In this document: positions 13,808-20,689 of the stretch, in pieces
Numbering within the stretch: the stretch's first letter is position 1
Layout of the letters: every line of letters starts with the position of its first letter
Virus record (IMG/VR): IMGVR_UViG_3300017779_002241
Span: 1-23,765 of that record
Direction: 5' to 3' (one strand)
DNA from: a virus
DNA length: 23,765 bases
Notes under the pieces: generated by a model
What the model saw: only the letters and a program-made list of their open reading frames with translations
Told to the model about the DNA's origin: nothing
Database searches by the model: none
Made by a program: the position numbers and the translations under genes

Positions 13808-14755
13808 ATGAATAAATTAATATTAGAAAAACTACTTCATACTTACAAAACTTTTGATTCTAGATATACAAAAGATGCAAATTCAGCTTTCAAGAAAAAT
13901 TGGTTTATGCCTGATCATATGGAACCTGATGTTTTAACCACAGGTGATATGTATCAAAATTTTAAGTTGTTGACGCGAAGCATACAAAATTCACAAAAAT
14001 TTTATATTGACGTAAAAGAAGATGCCTTAACAACAGAGGAAGCTAATAAAATATCTGAAGAGATAATTTTTTGCTTACCATATGAAATGTGTTACATGCA
14101 ATTTGATGCAGGTGAGATAGTTATCAATATGGTTATTTGTGACATGTTGTGGGATGTGCCATCAAAAGATATTGATCAGAACATACAAAGTCAATTTAGC
14201 GTATGTTCTATTCCATATATTCCTGCAGATGATGCTTTTTTGTTTGATCCGAATCTATACCTGCTTGAGTTTTATAAAAACTCAACATTTAAATATATGT
14301 TAAATGAAAATGAAGAAACAAATCCATTTGCACACTGCACAGATTTTAGTGCTGATGAAAATGGTATGTACACAAATCGTTCACTAATACGTTGGGCAGA
14401 AAGTATATCAACTTGTATAACTACTTTTATGTTAATGATGCACTTTCCGCAAATAACTAATACTAAAGATGTGCAAGGTATAAAGCCACAGGTGTTAGAA
14501 AGCCGCAGCAGGTACAAAGTAAGTGAACTAAGGGCAAAGCCTACATGGGAGCATAAAACTCTTAAATTAGACCTTTATGGCAGTGAGAGCGGTACAGGTT
14601 GCAGTAATGGCAGCAGGTCGGAAGGAACAAAGTTTCACAGTGTAAGAAAACATTTACGCAGACTTAACAATGGCAAGCACACATTTGTAAAAGCGCATTT
14701 TAGAGGTAGTAAAGATGTTGGTGTAGTACAAAAAGATTATGAGGTAAAACTATGA
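13808..14755 (+). CDS. Hypothetical 315-residue protein behind operator copy 3
   Basis: Start supported by CGGAGATAAATTGA. No recognised catalytic motif. The N-terminal 200 residues are mixed alpha/beta and acidic, with many aromatic and cysteine residues. Then RWAESISTCITTFMLMMHFP may form a hydrophobic helix. The C-terminus is basic: FHSVRKHLRRLNNGKHTFVKAHFRGSKDVGVVQKDYEV, a pattern I associate with other phage and mobile-element proteins of unknown role and possibly nucleic-acid binding. Followed by an ATGA overlap with the next gene. Confidence 0.7.
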   Translation: MNKLILEKLLHTYKTFDSRYTKDANSAFKKNWFMPDHMEPDVLTTGDMYQNFKLLTRSIQNSQKFYIDVKEDALTTEEANKISEEIIFCLPYEMCYMQFDAGEIVINMVICDMLWDVPSKDIDQNIQSQFSVCSIPYIPADDAFLFDPNLYLLEFYKNSTFKYMLNENEETNPFAHCTDFSADENGMYTNRSLIRWAESISTCITTFMLMMHFPQITNTKDVQGIKPQVLESRSRYKVSELRAKPTWEHKTLKLDLYGSESGTGCSNGSRSEGTKFHSVRKHLRRLNNGKHTFVKAHFRGSKDVGVVQKDYEVKL

Positions 14756-15237
14756 ATATATTTGCAGTAAGACTAGAACCAGATTTGGCAGCTATAGACT
14801 TGCCTGATAAATTAATTTGCAAGATGCCGCTAGAAAGCGCACAAATGCTATGCACCGCACATAGACTACTATCACCCAAGCAGTATTGTGATGTTTACAA
14901 TCTTTACAAGCCTGCTTTTGTAAATCACCCTTGCACTATATGGGCAAGAACAACTCATGAAAATTACAGGTGGCTTTTGCTGCATTGGGTTGAGTTGTGT
15001 TCGCAGTTTAAATTACGATATGGACATAACCACAAATCATGGGGAGATTTGCAAGAAGGTCTGTTGCGCTTTCCCATGAACATACAAGAAGGTGAAATGA
15101 CCAGTTTTGCACAGGCTATGCCTGACAAATATAAAAGAAAGTATAATCACATTGCAGCTTATCGTGATTACATGATTAACGAAAAACACTATGCTGCATG
15201 GAACAAAGGTGTTAATAAACCTAAATGGTGGAAATAA
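14752..15237 (+). CDS. Conserved phage protein of unknown function (NHPC/FAQAMP type)
   Basis: 161 residues. The pattern KMPLESAQMLCTAHRLL, YKPAFVNHPCTIWAR, NYRWLLLHWVELC, RYGHNHKSW, FAQAMPDKYK, AYRDYMINEK..AAWNK is one I recognise as widespread in marine phages including cyanophages, generally annotated only as hypothetical. Conserved histidines and cysteines (NHPC, YGHNHKSW) could bind a metal or catalyse, but no function is established that I know of. It overlaps the previous gene by ATGA and the next by TAATG. Confidence 0.75.
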   Translation: MNIFAVRLEPDLAAIDLPDKLICKMPLESAQMLCTAHRLLSPKQYCDVYNLYKPAFVNHPCTIWARTTHENYRWLLLHWVELCSQFKLRYGHNHKSWGDLQEGLLRFPMNIQEGEMTSFAQAMPDKYKRKYNHIAAYRDYMINEKHYAAWNKGVNKPKWWK

Positions 15238-15443
15238 TGGATGGTAAAGACTTAAAACAATTTAGAAATAAGTATGATCTTACGCAATCAGATTTAGCTA
15301 GAGAACTAGGTTACTTCAGTGGTGGTATTCCCAATAGATCAGTTATTTCTAGATGGGAGAATGGCAAAGTAATGATAGGCAAAAGAGCAGAACTTGCTTT
15401 GCTCGGTGTTATTTATAATTTAGAAAACAGAGTGAGGTTATAG
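15237..15443 (+). CDS. XRE/Cro-family helix-turn-helix regulator
   Basis: 68 residues from the ATG in TAATG at 15237. LKQFRNKYDLTQSDLARELGYF....RSVISRWENGKVMIGKRAELALLGV is the classic XRE fold: helix 2 TQSDLARELG and recognition helix RSVISRWENG, with a six-residue loop insertion (SGGIPN) between them. It is a single DNA-binding domain without a cleavable C-terminal part, so Cro-like rather than CI-like. It is a good candidate to bind the three GTTTACA operators, one of which drives the unit that encodes it. Confidence 0.85.
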   Translation: MDGKDLKQFRNKYDLTQSDLARELGYFSGGIPNRSVISRWENGKVMIGKRAELALLGVIYNLENRVRL

Positions 15444-15444
15444 C

Positions 15445-15663
15445 ATGAGAGAGCCAAACGAACCACATGACGAATGGGGTAGACCATTAGAAACCATAAA
15501 TAAAAATAATAGCATCTTAAATACTATTAGAGATATATTTTTCTTTACAGTTGTTGGACTTTTATTTTTAGCTTTATTTGGTTGGATATTAATAGTATTT
15601 TTACCTTACTATTTCGGTAGAGCCATATGGGAAAAGTTTGAACTTTGGTATATAAACAAATAA
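15445..15663 (+). CDS. Small single-pass membrane protein
   Basis: 72 residues, starting one base after the HTH gene stop. A polar 27-residue N-terminus is followed by one long hydrophobic segment (IFFFTVVGLLFLALFGWILIVFLPYY), then RAIWEKFELWYINK. Positive charges on both sides make topology uncertain. Not near the lysis genes and no holin signature; a role in altering the host membrane or in superinfection exclusion is possible but unsupported. Confidence 0.65.
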   Translation: MREPNEPHDEWGRPLETINKNNSILNTIRDIFFFTVVGLLFLALFGWILIVFLPYYFGRAIWEKFELWYINK

Positions 15664-15673
15664 GAGAACTAAA

Positions 15674-15823
15674 ATGAATCTTAAAAAATTAGATAAAACG
15701 TGGAGAGAAAGCTGCCCTGATGAAGCCACTGGATTAATCAGGAAGCGTAAGAAGGGTAACATGTGGAACAGGATCATATTATCTTCTGAGGCTAAACAAA
15801 GGCTGAACAAAGATAAGAAATAA
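15674..15823 (+). CDS. Hypothetical 49-residue basic protein
   Basis: ATG at 15674 preceded by AAGAGAACT; the stop overlaps the oxygenase ATG (TAATG at 15823), which supports translation. The product is lysine/arginine-rich (LKKLDKTWRESC, IRKRKKGNMWNRI, KQRLNKDKK), so it may bind nucleic acid. No family recognised. Confidence 0.6.
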   Translation: MNLKKLDKTWRESCPDEATGLIRKRKKGNMWNRIILSSEAKQRLNKDKK

Positions 15824-16377
15824 TGAACAGTTGGTGGTACGCATGGGATGCAGAAGTATCTGATGTAGATTGTGAACAGATCAAATCTTTGTTCCATACA
15901 GAAGCCAAACAAACAGGTAAGGTTGGTAATGATCACACAGACAGTAATATTAGAGAGTCTACAGTGGTTGGATTCCCATATGGCACTAATGACAATGTAA
16001 AAATAAACAAATATATAGAAAAGTATATTGTCATGGCTAATAGTGAATGTTTTGGATTTGACCTTAATGGATTTAGAGAATTCCAAATAGCAGAATACAA
16101 AGAAGGTAGTCATTATGACAATCACTTTGATATGAGAATGGATAACAGAGCATCAGTAAGAAAACTAGGTATTACAGTACAACTTTCTGATTCCACAGAA
16201 TACGAAGGTGGAGAGTTTATGTTTTCAGAGGATATAGGTACACCCAGTCAAGACATAATCAAGCAGAAAGGAACTGTGATAGTATTTCCTTCTTTTTTAT
16301 ATCATAGAGTCATGCCAGTTAGCAGAGGCAAAAGATATTCTTTAGTTGGTTGGTATGAAGGAAATAATTGGAAATAG
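15823..16377 (+). CDS. 2-oxoglutarate/Fe(II)-dependent oxygenase (prolyl-hydroxylase type)
   Basis: 184 residues, full length for the phage PKHD-like family. The iron ligands are H101 and D103 (EYKEGSHYDNHFDM) and H161 (FLYHRVMPV); R171 (GKRYSLVGW) would hold the 2-oxoglutarate carboxylate. YEGGEF and KGTVIVFPSF are the usual strands between them. Such enzymes hydroxylate protein side chains or nucleobases; the target in phages is generally unknown. Its start shares a base with the preceding stop. Confidence 0.88.
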   Translation: MNSWWYAWDAEVSDVDCEQIKSLFHTEAKQTGKVGNDHTDSNIRESTVVGFPYGTNDNVKINKYIEKYIVMANSECFGFDLNGFREFQIAEYKEGSHYDNHFDMRMDNRASVRKLGITVQLSDSTEYEGGEFMFSEDIGTPSQDIIKQKGTVIVFPSFLYHRVMPVSRGKRYSLVGWYEGNNWK

Positions 16378-16380
16378 AAA

Positions 16381-16704
16381 ATGGTTGATTTAACTATGGA
16401 TGGTAGTGGAAATGTAACTACGGCAGGAACTGTTACCTTTACTACACCACAACTAAACGAAGACACAAGTGCTTTAAAAAGAAAGATTGAGAATCAACAA
16501 AAAAAATTAGAGTTACAAGAACAAAGAATACAGTTGCTAGAAAGAGATTTAAGACTAGCAAGAGCAAGTAATAGTGGAAATAATCTAGGTTTTACAAAAG
16601 AAGAACTAACTTTTATATTGTCTAAAGTGCATCCTGATAGAAATCCAAATTCAAAATTAGCACCTGATTTAACAAAAAAAATAATTAACAATAGAAAGAA
16701 ATGA
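16381..16704 (+). CDS. Coiled-coil protein with a J-domain-like HPD motif
   Basis: 107 residues. An N-terminal threonine-rich segment is followed by a coiled coil (residues about 28-60, SALKRKIENQQKKLELQEQRIQLLERDLRLARAS) and a C-terminal FTKEELTFILSKVHPDRNP. The HPDRNP matches the loop by which DnaJ proteins activate DnaK, preceded by a helix as expected, but the first helix and most of the last helix of a J domain are missing or reduced. It may recruit host DnaK, or the match may be chance. Overlaps the next gene by ATGA. Confidence 0.6.
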   Translation: MVDLTMDGSGNVTTAGTVTFTTPQLNEDTSALKRKIENQQKKLELQEQRIQLLERDLRLARASNSGNNLGFTKEELTFILSKVHPDRNPNSKLAPDLTKKIINNRKK

Positions 16705-16901
16705 CATCATTTATATATAACAAAAGCGATCCATATGAAAAAAACTTTCAAAGATGGTGGAAAGCAAAAAAATTAATATCAGAAATTAAAGAATACAGTT
16801 CATATGCTACGGATAGTGAAGAGCAAGCAAGAAAATTGTTTGCACATTATTTTGGACACAAAAAAGTTAAGGTAAAAAGAGTAAAAAAATTAGCTAATTA
16901 G
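16701..16901 (+). CDS. Hypothetical 66-residue basic protein
   Basis: Starts in an ATGA overlap. Basic C-terminus (HYFGHKKVKVKRVKKLAN) and a helical middle (KAKKLISEIKEYSSYATDSEEQARKLFA). Last gene of the rightward block; its stop overlaps the stop region of the leftward late operon by eight bases. Function unknown. Confidence 0.6.
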   Translation: MTSFIYNKSDPYEKNFQRWWKAKKLISEIKEYSSYATDSEEQARKLFAHYFGHKKVKVKRVKKLAN

Positions 16902-16903
16902 CT
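16892..16903. terminator. Palindrome at tail-to-tail gene junction, possible bidirectional terminator
   Basis: AGCTAATTAGCT is a perfect 12-base palindrome that contains both converging stop codons (plus TAG 16899-16901, minus TAG 16896-16894). On the plus strand it is followed by a pyrimidine/T-rich run (16903-16916), and on the minus strand by seven T (complement of 16884-16890). The hairpin stem is short (AGCT with AATT loop), so termination strength is doubtful. Confidence 0.4.
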
Positions 16904-17124
16904 TCTTCTTTTTTTTCATGTGCATACATAATATTTAATCCGCTCAACGTACACAGGCGATTTTTTTCGTTAAGACCTAGCGGAGTAATAGAAACATTAT
17001 CACCTTCTTTAGCTACAAAACCTTCACTAACTAATTCTTGTAAGTGTTCTTGTGGTGTGTTCTCTTCAAACATTACAGATAGAATTGCACCTAGACGTTT
17101 GTTTTGTTTTTTAGAAAGTGCCAT
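16894..17124 (-). CDS. Hypothetical small winged-helix-like protein at end of late operon
   Basis: 76 residues from the ATG overlapping the endolysin stop (TAATG). The sequence NKRLGAILSVMFEENTPQEHLQELVSEGFVAKEGDNVSITPLGLNEKNRLC resembles a short winged helix (helix, then the EGFVAKEG..VSITPLG hairpin). The C-terminus is charged. Last gene of the leftward operon. Unassigned. Confidence 0.6.
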   Translation of the reverse strand: MALSKKQNKRLGAILSVMFEENTPQEHLQELVSEGFVAKEGDNVSITPLGLNEKNRLCTLSGLNIMYAHEKKEEAN

Positions 17125-17585
17125 TAGACTGTAAACCAATCTTCACCTGCAAACATCTTAGCTTCTGCTTCTCTACGTCTTACAAGACCATCTAACACTT
17201 CACCATTTGCTTTGTTCCATCTTCTTATCTGATTAGGTACTGCATGATAATCACCTGCGTTCAACATTTTAAGTAGCGTAGATGATTGCAAGTTGCCTGA
17301 ACCAAGATTAAAAACCCATGCAACTAAGGCATCAAATTGATGTTGTTCTAGTGGTACTGTGACAAGGTCATTGATAAAACCTTCATACTCATCTTCTATC
17401 TCTTCTTTTAGTATGTAACTTGCATGATCCATAGTCCATTTATCATGTTCTTTTACTGTTTTTGTGTGTCCATATCCGATGGTTAAAACACCTGCAGGAC
17501 ATGTGTATGGTATTGCTAAACCGCCTGACGTTGGACAACCTTCAAATTTCTTTATAAGCGATAAGCCTTCTTCTGATATGTGCAT
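17124..17585 (-). CDS. Endolysin, GH24 lysozyme
   Basis: 153 residues from the ATG at 17585, which follows GGGGAG within the end of the nuclease gene; a longer frame up to 17726 overlaps that gene and is not needed. ISEEGLSLIKKFEG carries the catalytic E15, and TCPAGVLTIGYGHT holds C29 and T35 in the C-x5-T arrangement of lambdoid R-type lysozymes. The gap between E15 and C29 is 13 residues instead of the usual 8 (insertion around CPTSGGLAIPY). The C-terminal LVRRREAEAKMF is typical. No signal-anchor sequence is seen, so a holin is needed for release. Cleaves peptidoglycan glycan strands. Confidence 0.9.
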   Translation of the reverse strand: MHISEEGLSLIKKFEGCPTSGGLAIPYTCPAGVLTIGYGHTKTVKEHDKWTMDHASYILKEEIEDEYEGFINDLVTVPLEQHQFDALVAWVFNLGSGNLQSSTLLKMLNAGDYHAVPNQIRRWNKANGEVLDGLVRRREAEAKMFAGEDWFTV

Positions 17586-17586
17586 A

Positions 17587-17982
17587 TTATTCTCCCCACG
17601 TTCCATCTTCTCTGACTTTAGCGGTTTTTGTACCGCCCCAATATTCAACTGCGTGTCCTTCATTGATAAGTTTTTGACAAATATCTTCACCATCTTTTGT
17701 ATAAGGGATGCCCAAAATTCTGCCATACTTACCTTTACCTAATGATTTAACTTTAAATGTGCCTGAACACAGTTCTATTAGTCTTTCTTTTGCTTTAAGA
17801 CCTAATGCTTTTTCTTCTAGGTTTCTAGTTCTTGATTCAGGTGTATCTATTCCTGCGAGTCTGACTCTTTGTTTGTTTAGAAATACATCAAAACCAAGAT
17901 CAAGTGTGCAATCTAAAGTATCCCCATCCACTACCCTATCTAGGGTTGCTCTATATACGAAAGCATCAGGGGATTCACTCAT
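17587..17982 (-). CDS. Staphylococcal-nuclease-like (thermonuclease) protein
   Basis: 131 residues. RVVDGDTLDC (D21), RVRLAGIDTPES (R41, D46, T47, E49) and GKYGRILG (R88) reproduce the calcium-binding and catalytic residues of the SNase family, which cuts DNA and RNA. No signal peptide is visible, unlike secreted homologues, so it acts in the cytoplasm or escapes at lysis. The stop lies one base before the endolysin ATG and the ATG overlaps the small holin-like gene stop (TAATG), placing it firmly in the lysis block. Confidence 0.88.
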   Translation of the reverse strand: MSESPDAFVYRATLDRVVDGDTLDCTLDLGFDVFLNKQRVRLAGIDTPESRTRNLEEKALGLKAKERLIELCSGTFKVKSLGKGKYGRILGIPYTKDGEDICQKLINEGHAVEYWGGTKTAKVREDGTWGE

Positions 17983-18158
17983 TACTTAGTCTGCGGTGCT
18001 TTGTCTTTAGCCTTAGCAATATTTATTGCTACCAAGTCTATAAACTTATATACCTTGCCTAAGAGTGCATCATCTTTAGGTGTAGGTGTAGAAGCTGCTA
18101 TTGCAGAAGCTACTGTGACAGCCATAGTGATGTAGTTAATGATATCCATAATTTCCAT
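17982..18158 (-). CDS. Small holin-like membrane protein
   Basis: 58 residues, missed by a 60-codon cutoff, with a strong AGGAGG (complement of 18165-18170) six bases before the ATG. The N-terminus (IINYITMAVTVASAIAAS) is a short hydrophobic segment, followed by TPTPKDDALLGKVYKFIDLVAINIAKAKDK. I recognise this as a common small protein beside lysis genes in marine phages. With one transmembrane helix and its place among endolysin and spanin genes it is the best holin candidate in the window, but membrane insertion has not been shown. Confidence 0.7.
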   Translation of the reverse strand: MEIMDIINYITMAVTVASAIAASTPTPKDDALLGKVYKFIDLVAINIAKAKDKAPQTK

Positions 18159-18181
18159 AATTAACCTCCTTATTGAAATTA

Positions 18182-18553
18182 TTAATTAGATTCTACTTGA
18201 TTAACTTCTCTCTGATCAAGTTCTCTGTAATATTTAATAATACTTAATATGTCTTTTGTGTACCTAGTAATCTCTGCCATATCCATTGATAAATTCTCAT
18301 ACTCTTTACTTGATAATGAGTAGAAGGCTCTCTTAGGTGCGTTGCCTGCCTCTAAGTTATCTAAGTATTCCTGCATGGTTGTAGGTGTCATTACCTCCCA
18401 ATCAACTGAAGATAGGCTCATAGGATAAGGTAAAGGTGGATGATATATAGGTGATCTTTCAGCTATTGTTTTTACCTGTACTGGCTTTACTGATTGCAAC
18501 ATTGAGCAACTAGCAAGGACTACAGTAAGACTAATTAGTATTAGATTGCGCAT
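18182..18553 (-). CDS. Outer-membrane lipoprotein, probable o-spanin (Rz1-like)
   Basis: 123 residues. A lipoprotein signal peptide ends in the lipobox LASC with acylated Cys at 16, followed by Ser, which favours outer-membrane sorting. A proline-rich stretch (RSPIYHPPLPYPM) follows, as in Rz1 proteins, then a helical part (MAEITRYTKDILSIIKYYREL). The start lies inside the 3' end of the i-spanin gene (23-base overlap), typical of Rz/Rz1 pairs. It would join the i-spanin through the periplasm and fuse the membranes in the last step of lysis. Confidence 0.75.
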   Translation of the reverse strand: MRNLILISLTVVLASCSMLQSVKPVQVKTIAERSPIYHPPLPYPMSLSSVDWEVMTPTTMQEYLDNLEAGNAPKRAFYSLSSKEYENLSMDMAEITRYTKDILSIIKYYRELDQREVNQVESN

Positions 18554-18935
18554 TAAATTGTTCAGGATTGGTTATTTTTTCAAGTTCAGTCATGACTCTT
18601 GCTGACCCTTTATTGATTCGTGCTTGAAGATCGGTAGGGTTTGCAAGTGCAGATTCATCTAGGTCTAGATTAGAGAATGTCTTTCTGAGTCTGTTTACGT
18701 TCTCCATAGCCTGTCTCTTCTCTTGTTCAAGCTGATTGAGTTGTTGTTCTTGTGCTTTCTGTTGTTCTAGGTATCGGTCTATAGAAGCGTTCTGTTCTTC
18801 TATCTGTGTTTCTAAAACTATCTGATTACCTTTGAGAGTGCTGATCTGATCTGCTTGATAGTCAATGTACCAAGCTGAACTGGCGATTGTTAATACTAAT
18901 AAACCGCCAAGTATTAATGATAATTTTATGCCCAT
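18531..18935 (-). CDS. Inner-membrane spanin (i-spanin, Rz-like)
   Basis: 134 residues. One N-terminal transmembrane helix (LSLILGGLLVLTIASSAWYI) is followed by a long coiled coil (about residues 30-85, rich in Q and E), then the segment DLDESALANPTDLQARINKGSARVMTELEKIT, which resembles the end of T4-type i-spanins. Topology would be N-in, C-periplasmic. Its start overlaps the end of the cyclase gene by ten bases, linking lysis to the curli/cyclase genes. Confidence 0.8.
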   Translation of the reverse strand: MGIKLSLILGGLLVLTIASSAWYIDYQADQISTLKGNQIVLETQIEEQNASIDRYLEQQKAQEQQLNQLEQEKRQAMENVNRLRKTFSNLDLDESALANPTDLQARINKGSARVMTELEKITNPEQFNAQSNTN

Positions 18936-20689
18936 GTATACACCTGTAATGGTTCTTTTTTACCTTTTGCCTCTATAGGCTCTAACTTTTTTAAAGTATA
19001 GTCACTCTTTATAGCAGTATTATATCCAATGAGCAAATCTACTCCTGCATCTTTTGTACCGCTTTCCAACCTTGCTCCTGTATTAACAGCATCGCCTATA
19101 GCTGTATAGTCAAACCTTTGTTCGCTGCCCATATTACCTATTACTGCATACCCTGTATTAATGCCTATTCCTATTGCAACTGGTTTGATGCCTTTTTCTA
19201 GCAACTCATCATTTAATATGTCCATGTTTCTTTGTATGTCTTTGGCACGGTCTATGGCTTTATTTTCGTGATGATCTAAATCTAAAGGTGCGTTAAAGAT
19301 AGCCATCATTGCATCACCTATATATTTATCTACCATCCCACCATGAGCCTGAACTGCCTTTTGTTGTGCAGTCAATGCTTTATTCATTATGTAGGTCACT
19401 TCTTCAGGCTCTAGTGTCTCAGATAGTGAAGTAAATCCACGTACGTCTGTGAACAGGAAAGTGGCATAGCGTTTTTCACCTCCAAGTTTTAATTGTTCAG
19501 GATGTTTTTGCAGTTGTTTGACTTGTCTAGGGTCTAAGTAATGCTCAAATTGTTTTTTAATTTGTTGTCTAAGCTTGTATTGCTCAACAAATTTTAAATA
19601 ATACGAAATGCTTGCAAGAATAAATTGTGATATTAATGTCCAAGTAACATCTACCAAGTAACCATTCTTTATTGTATAAATGCCAAAAACGAGCGTAGAG
19701 ACAAAAATAGATGTAAAACTAAGTAACCCTATGGTCATAGATAGTTTTTGCGTTAAAAGCCATGAAATTAGCACTAAGAGTATAAATAAGCTTACCTCTA
19801 TGGCTAAGTGTAGTTCAGGTATTTGTGGTGTGTTAGGAATTAACAGTGACTCAGTTATAGATGCCTGTAGTTCATGTGGATATAAAAGACCTACAGGAGT
19901 AGATACTTGTGGCATTATTCCACCACCACTTGTTCCTACAATTACATAAGCATCTGCTGCTTTGTCTAATTCATTAAGACCAATAGTAGGTGTATCAACA
20001 TAACTAATCCATTTACGCAACATACTATCTACCTTTATAGGTGGCAGTGATGGTACTGTTATCTCACTATCATTCATATTTATAATGAAGGTATCTTGTT
20101 GTACCAGTTGTTGCAAAACTTCTAGAGAAAAAGAAGAAGCAAAACCATCATCAGTTCTTAACAACAAAGGTATCTGTCTTACCAAGCCATCTACGTCAAT
20201 AGGTGCAGAAGCTATACCTTGTGCAGAATATTGTTTTAATATATCTATATTTTCTACAACACCTCTAGCAATGAAACCACCGCCTGTATCTTCACCTAAA
20301 ATGACTGTTCCTGTTGTGGGCGGATAACTACCATTATCATTTTCAAACATAGACATTACAGTTGGTCCATAGTTAAGAGCATTGGCAAACGCTTCGTCTC
20401 CTCCCATTCTGTCAGGTTGTGGAAAAGATAAAACCCAACCAACTCCTAAACTGCCTGCTTTTAATAATTCTATATGTATTTCTGCAAGTCTTTCTCTAGG
20501 CAGAGGCCATCCGCCTTCTTGCGCTATGTCCTCTTCTGTAATATCTAAAACAATAAAATTACCTGTTGGTTCTTGTTTAGGTATAAAAGCATCAAAAGTT
20601 TTCAGTTTTAAAATCTCAAGAGGTGTGATCTGAAATAACAAAGGCAACAAAAGTATTGTTGTTACTAATATGCCTGTATATTTTTTCAT
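18926..20689 (-). CDS. CHASE2-domain membrane adenylate cyclase (class III)
   Basis: 587 residues. An N-terminal transmembrane helix (about 5-27) leads into an extracytoplasmic CHASE2 sensor (about 28-285; LKTFDAFIP, FIVLDITEEDIAQEGGWPLPRERLAE), then three helices (295-313, 319-340, 346-366) and a cytoplasmic cyclase domain (405-587). Metal ligands are D415 (FTDVRGFTSL) and D459 (GDAMMA); K455 and T529 are at the adenine-selecting positions, N536 and R540 stabilise the transition state. All are intact, so cAMP production from ATP is predicted; K/T is the class IIIb pairing. CHASE2-FecR neighbours are known in bacteria, here in a phage operon. Start overlaps the FecR stop (TGATG). Confidence 0.92.
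   Translation of the reverse strand: MKKYTGILVTTILLLPLLFQITPLEILKLKTFDAFIPKQEPTGNFIVLDITEEDIAQEGGWPLPRERLAEIHIELLKAGSLGVGWVLSFPQPDRMGGDEAFANALNYGPTVMSMFENDNGSYPPTTGTVILGEDTGGGFIARGVVENIDILKQYSAQGIASAPIDVDGLVRQIPLLLRTDDGFASSFSLEVLQQLVQQDTFIINMNDSEITVPSLPPIKVDSMLRKWISYVDTPTIGLNELDKAADAYVIVGTSGGGIMPQVSTPVGLLYPHELQASITESLLIPNTPQIPELHLAIEVSLFILLVLISWLLTQKLSMTIGLLSFTSIFVSTLVFGIYTIKNGYLVDVTWTLISQFILASISYYLKFVEQYKLRQQIKKQFEHYLDPRQVKQLQKHPEQLKLGGEKRYATFLFTDVRGFTSLSETLEPEEVTYIMNKALTAQQKAVQAHGGMVDKYIGDAMMAIFNAPLDLDHHENKAIDRAKDIQRNMDILNDELLEKGIKPVAIGIGINTGYAVIGNMGSEQRFDYTAIGDAVNTGARLESGTKDAGVDLLIGYNTAIKSDYTLKKLEPIEAKGKKEPLQVYTWA

Noticed and set aside
14881-14930. Further GTTTACA operator half-sites
   Set aside because: GTTTACA and TTTACA at 14893 and nearby lie inside a coding region without the paired TGTAAAC arm, and no promoter-like boxes follow.
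15237-15443. Lysogeny repressor indicating a prophage
   Set aside because: The protein is a bare DNA-binding domain and no integrase, excisionase or att repeat was found in the window, so lysogeny is not supported.
15601-16125. Long minus-strand open frame of 174 codons
   Set aside because: It lies opposite well-supported plus-strand genes (membrane protein, small basic protein, 2OG oxygenase) and has no recognisable product.
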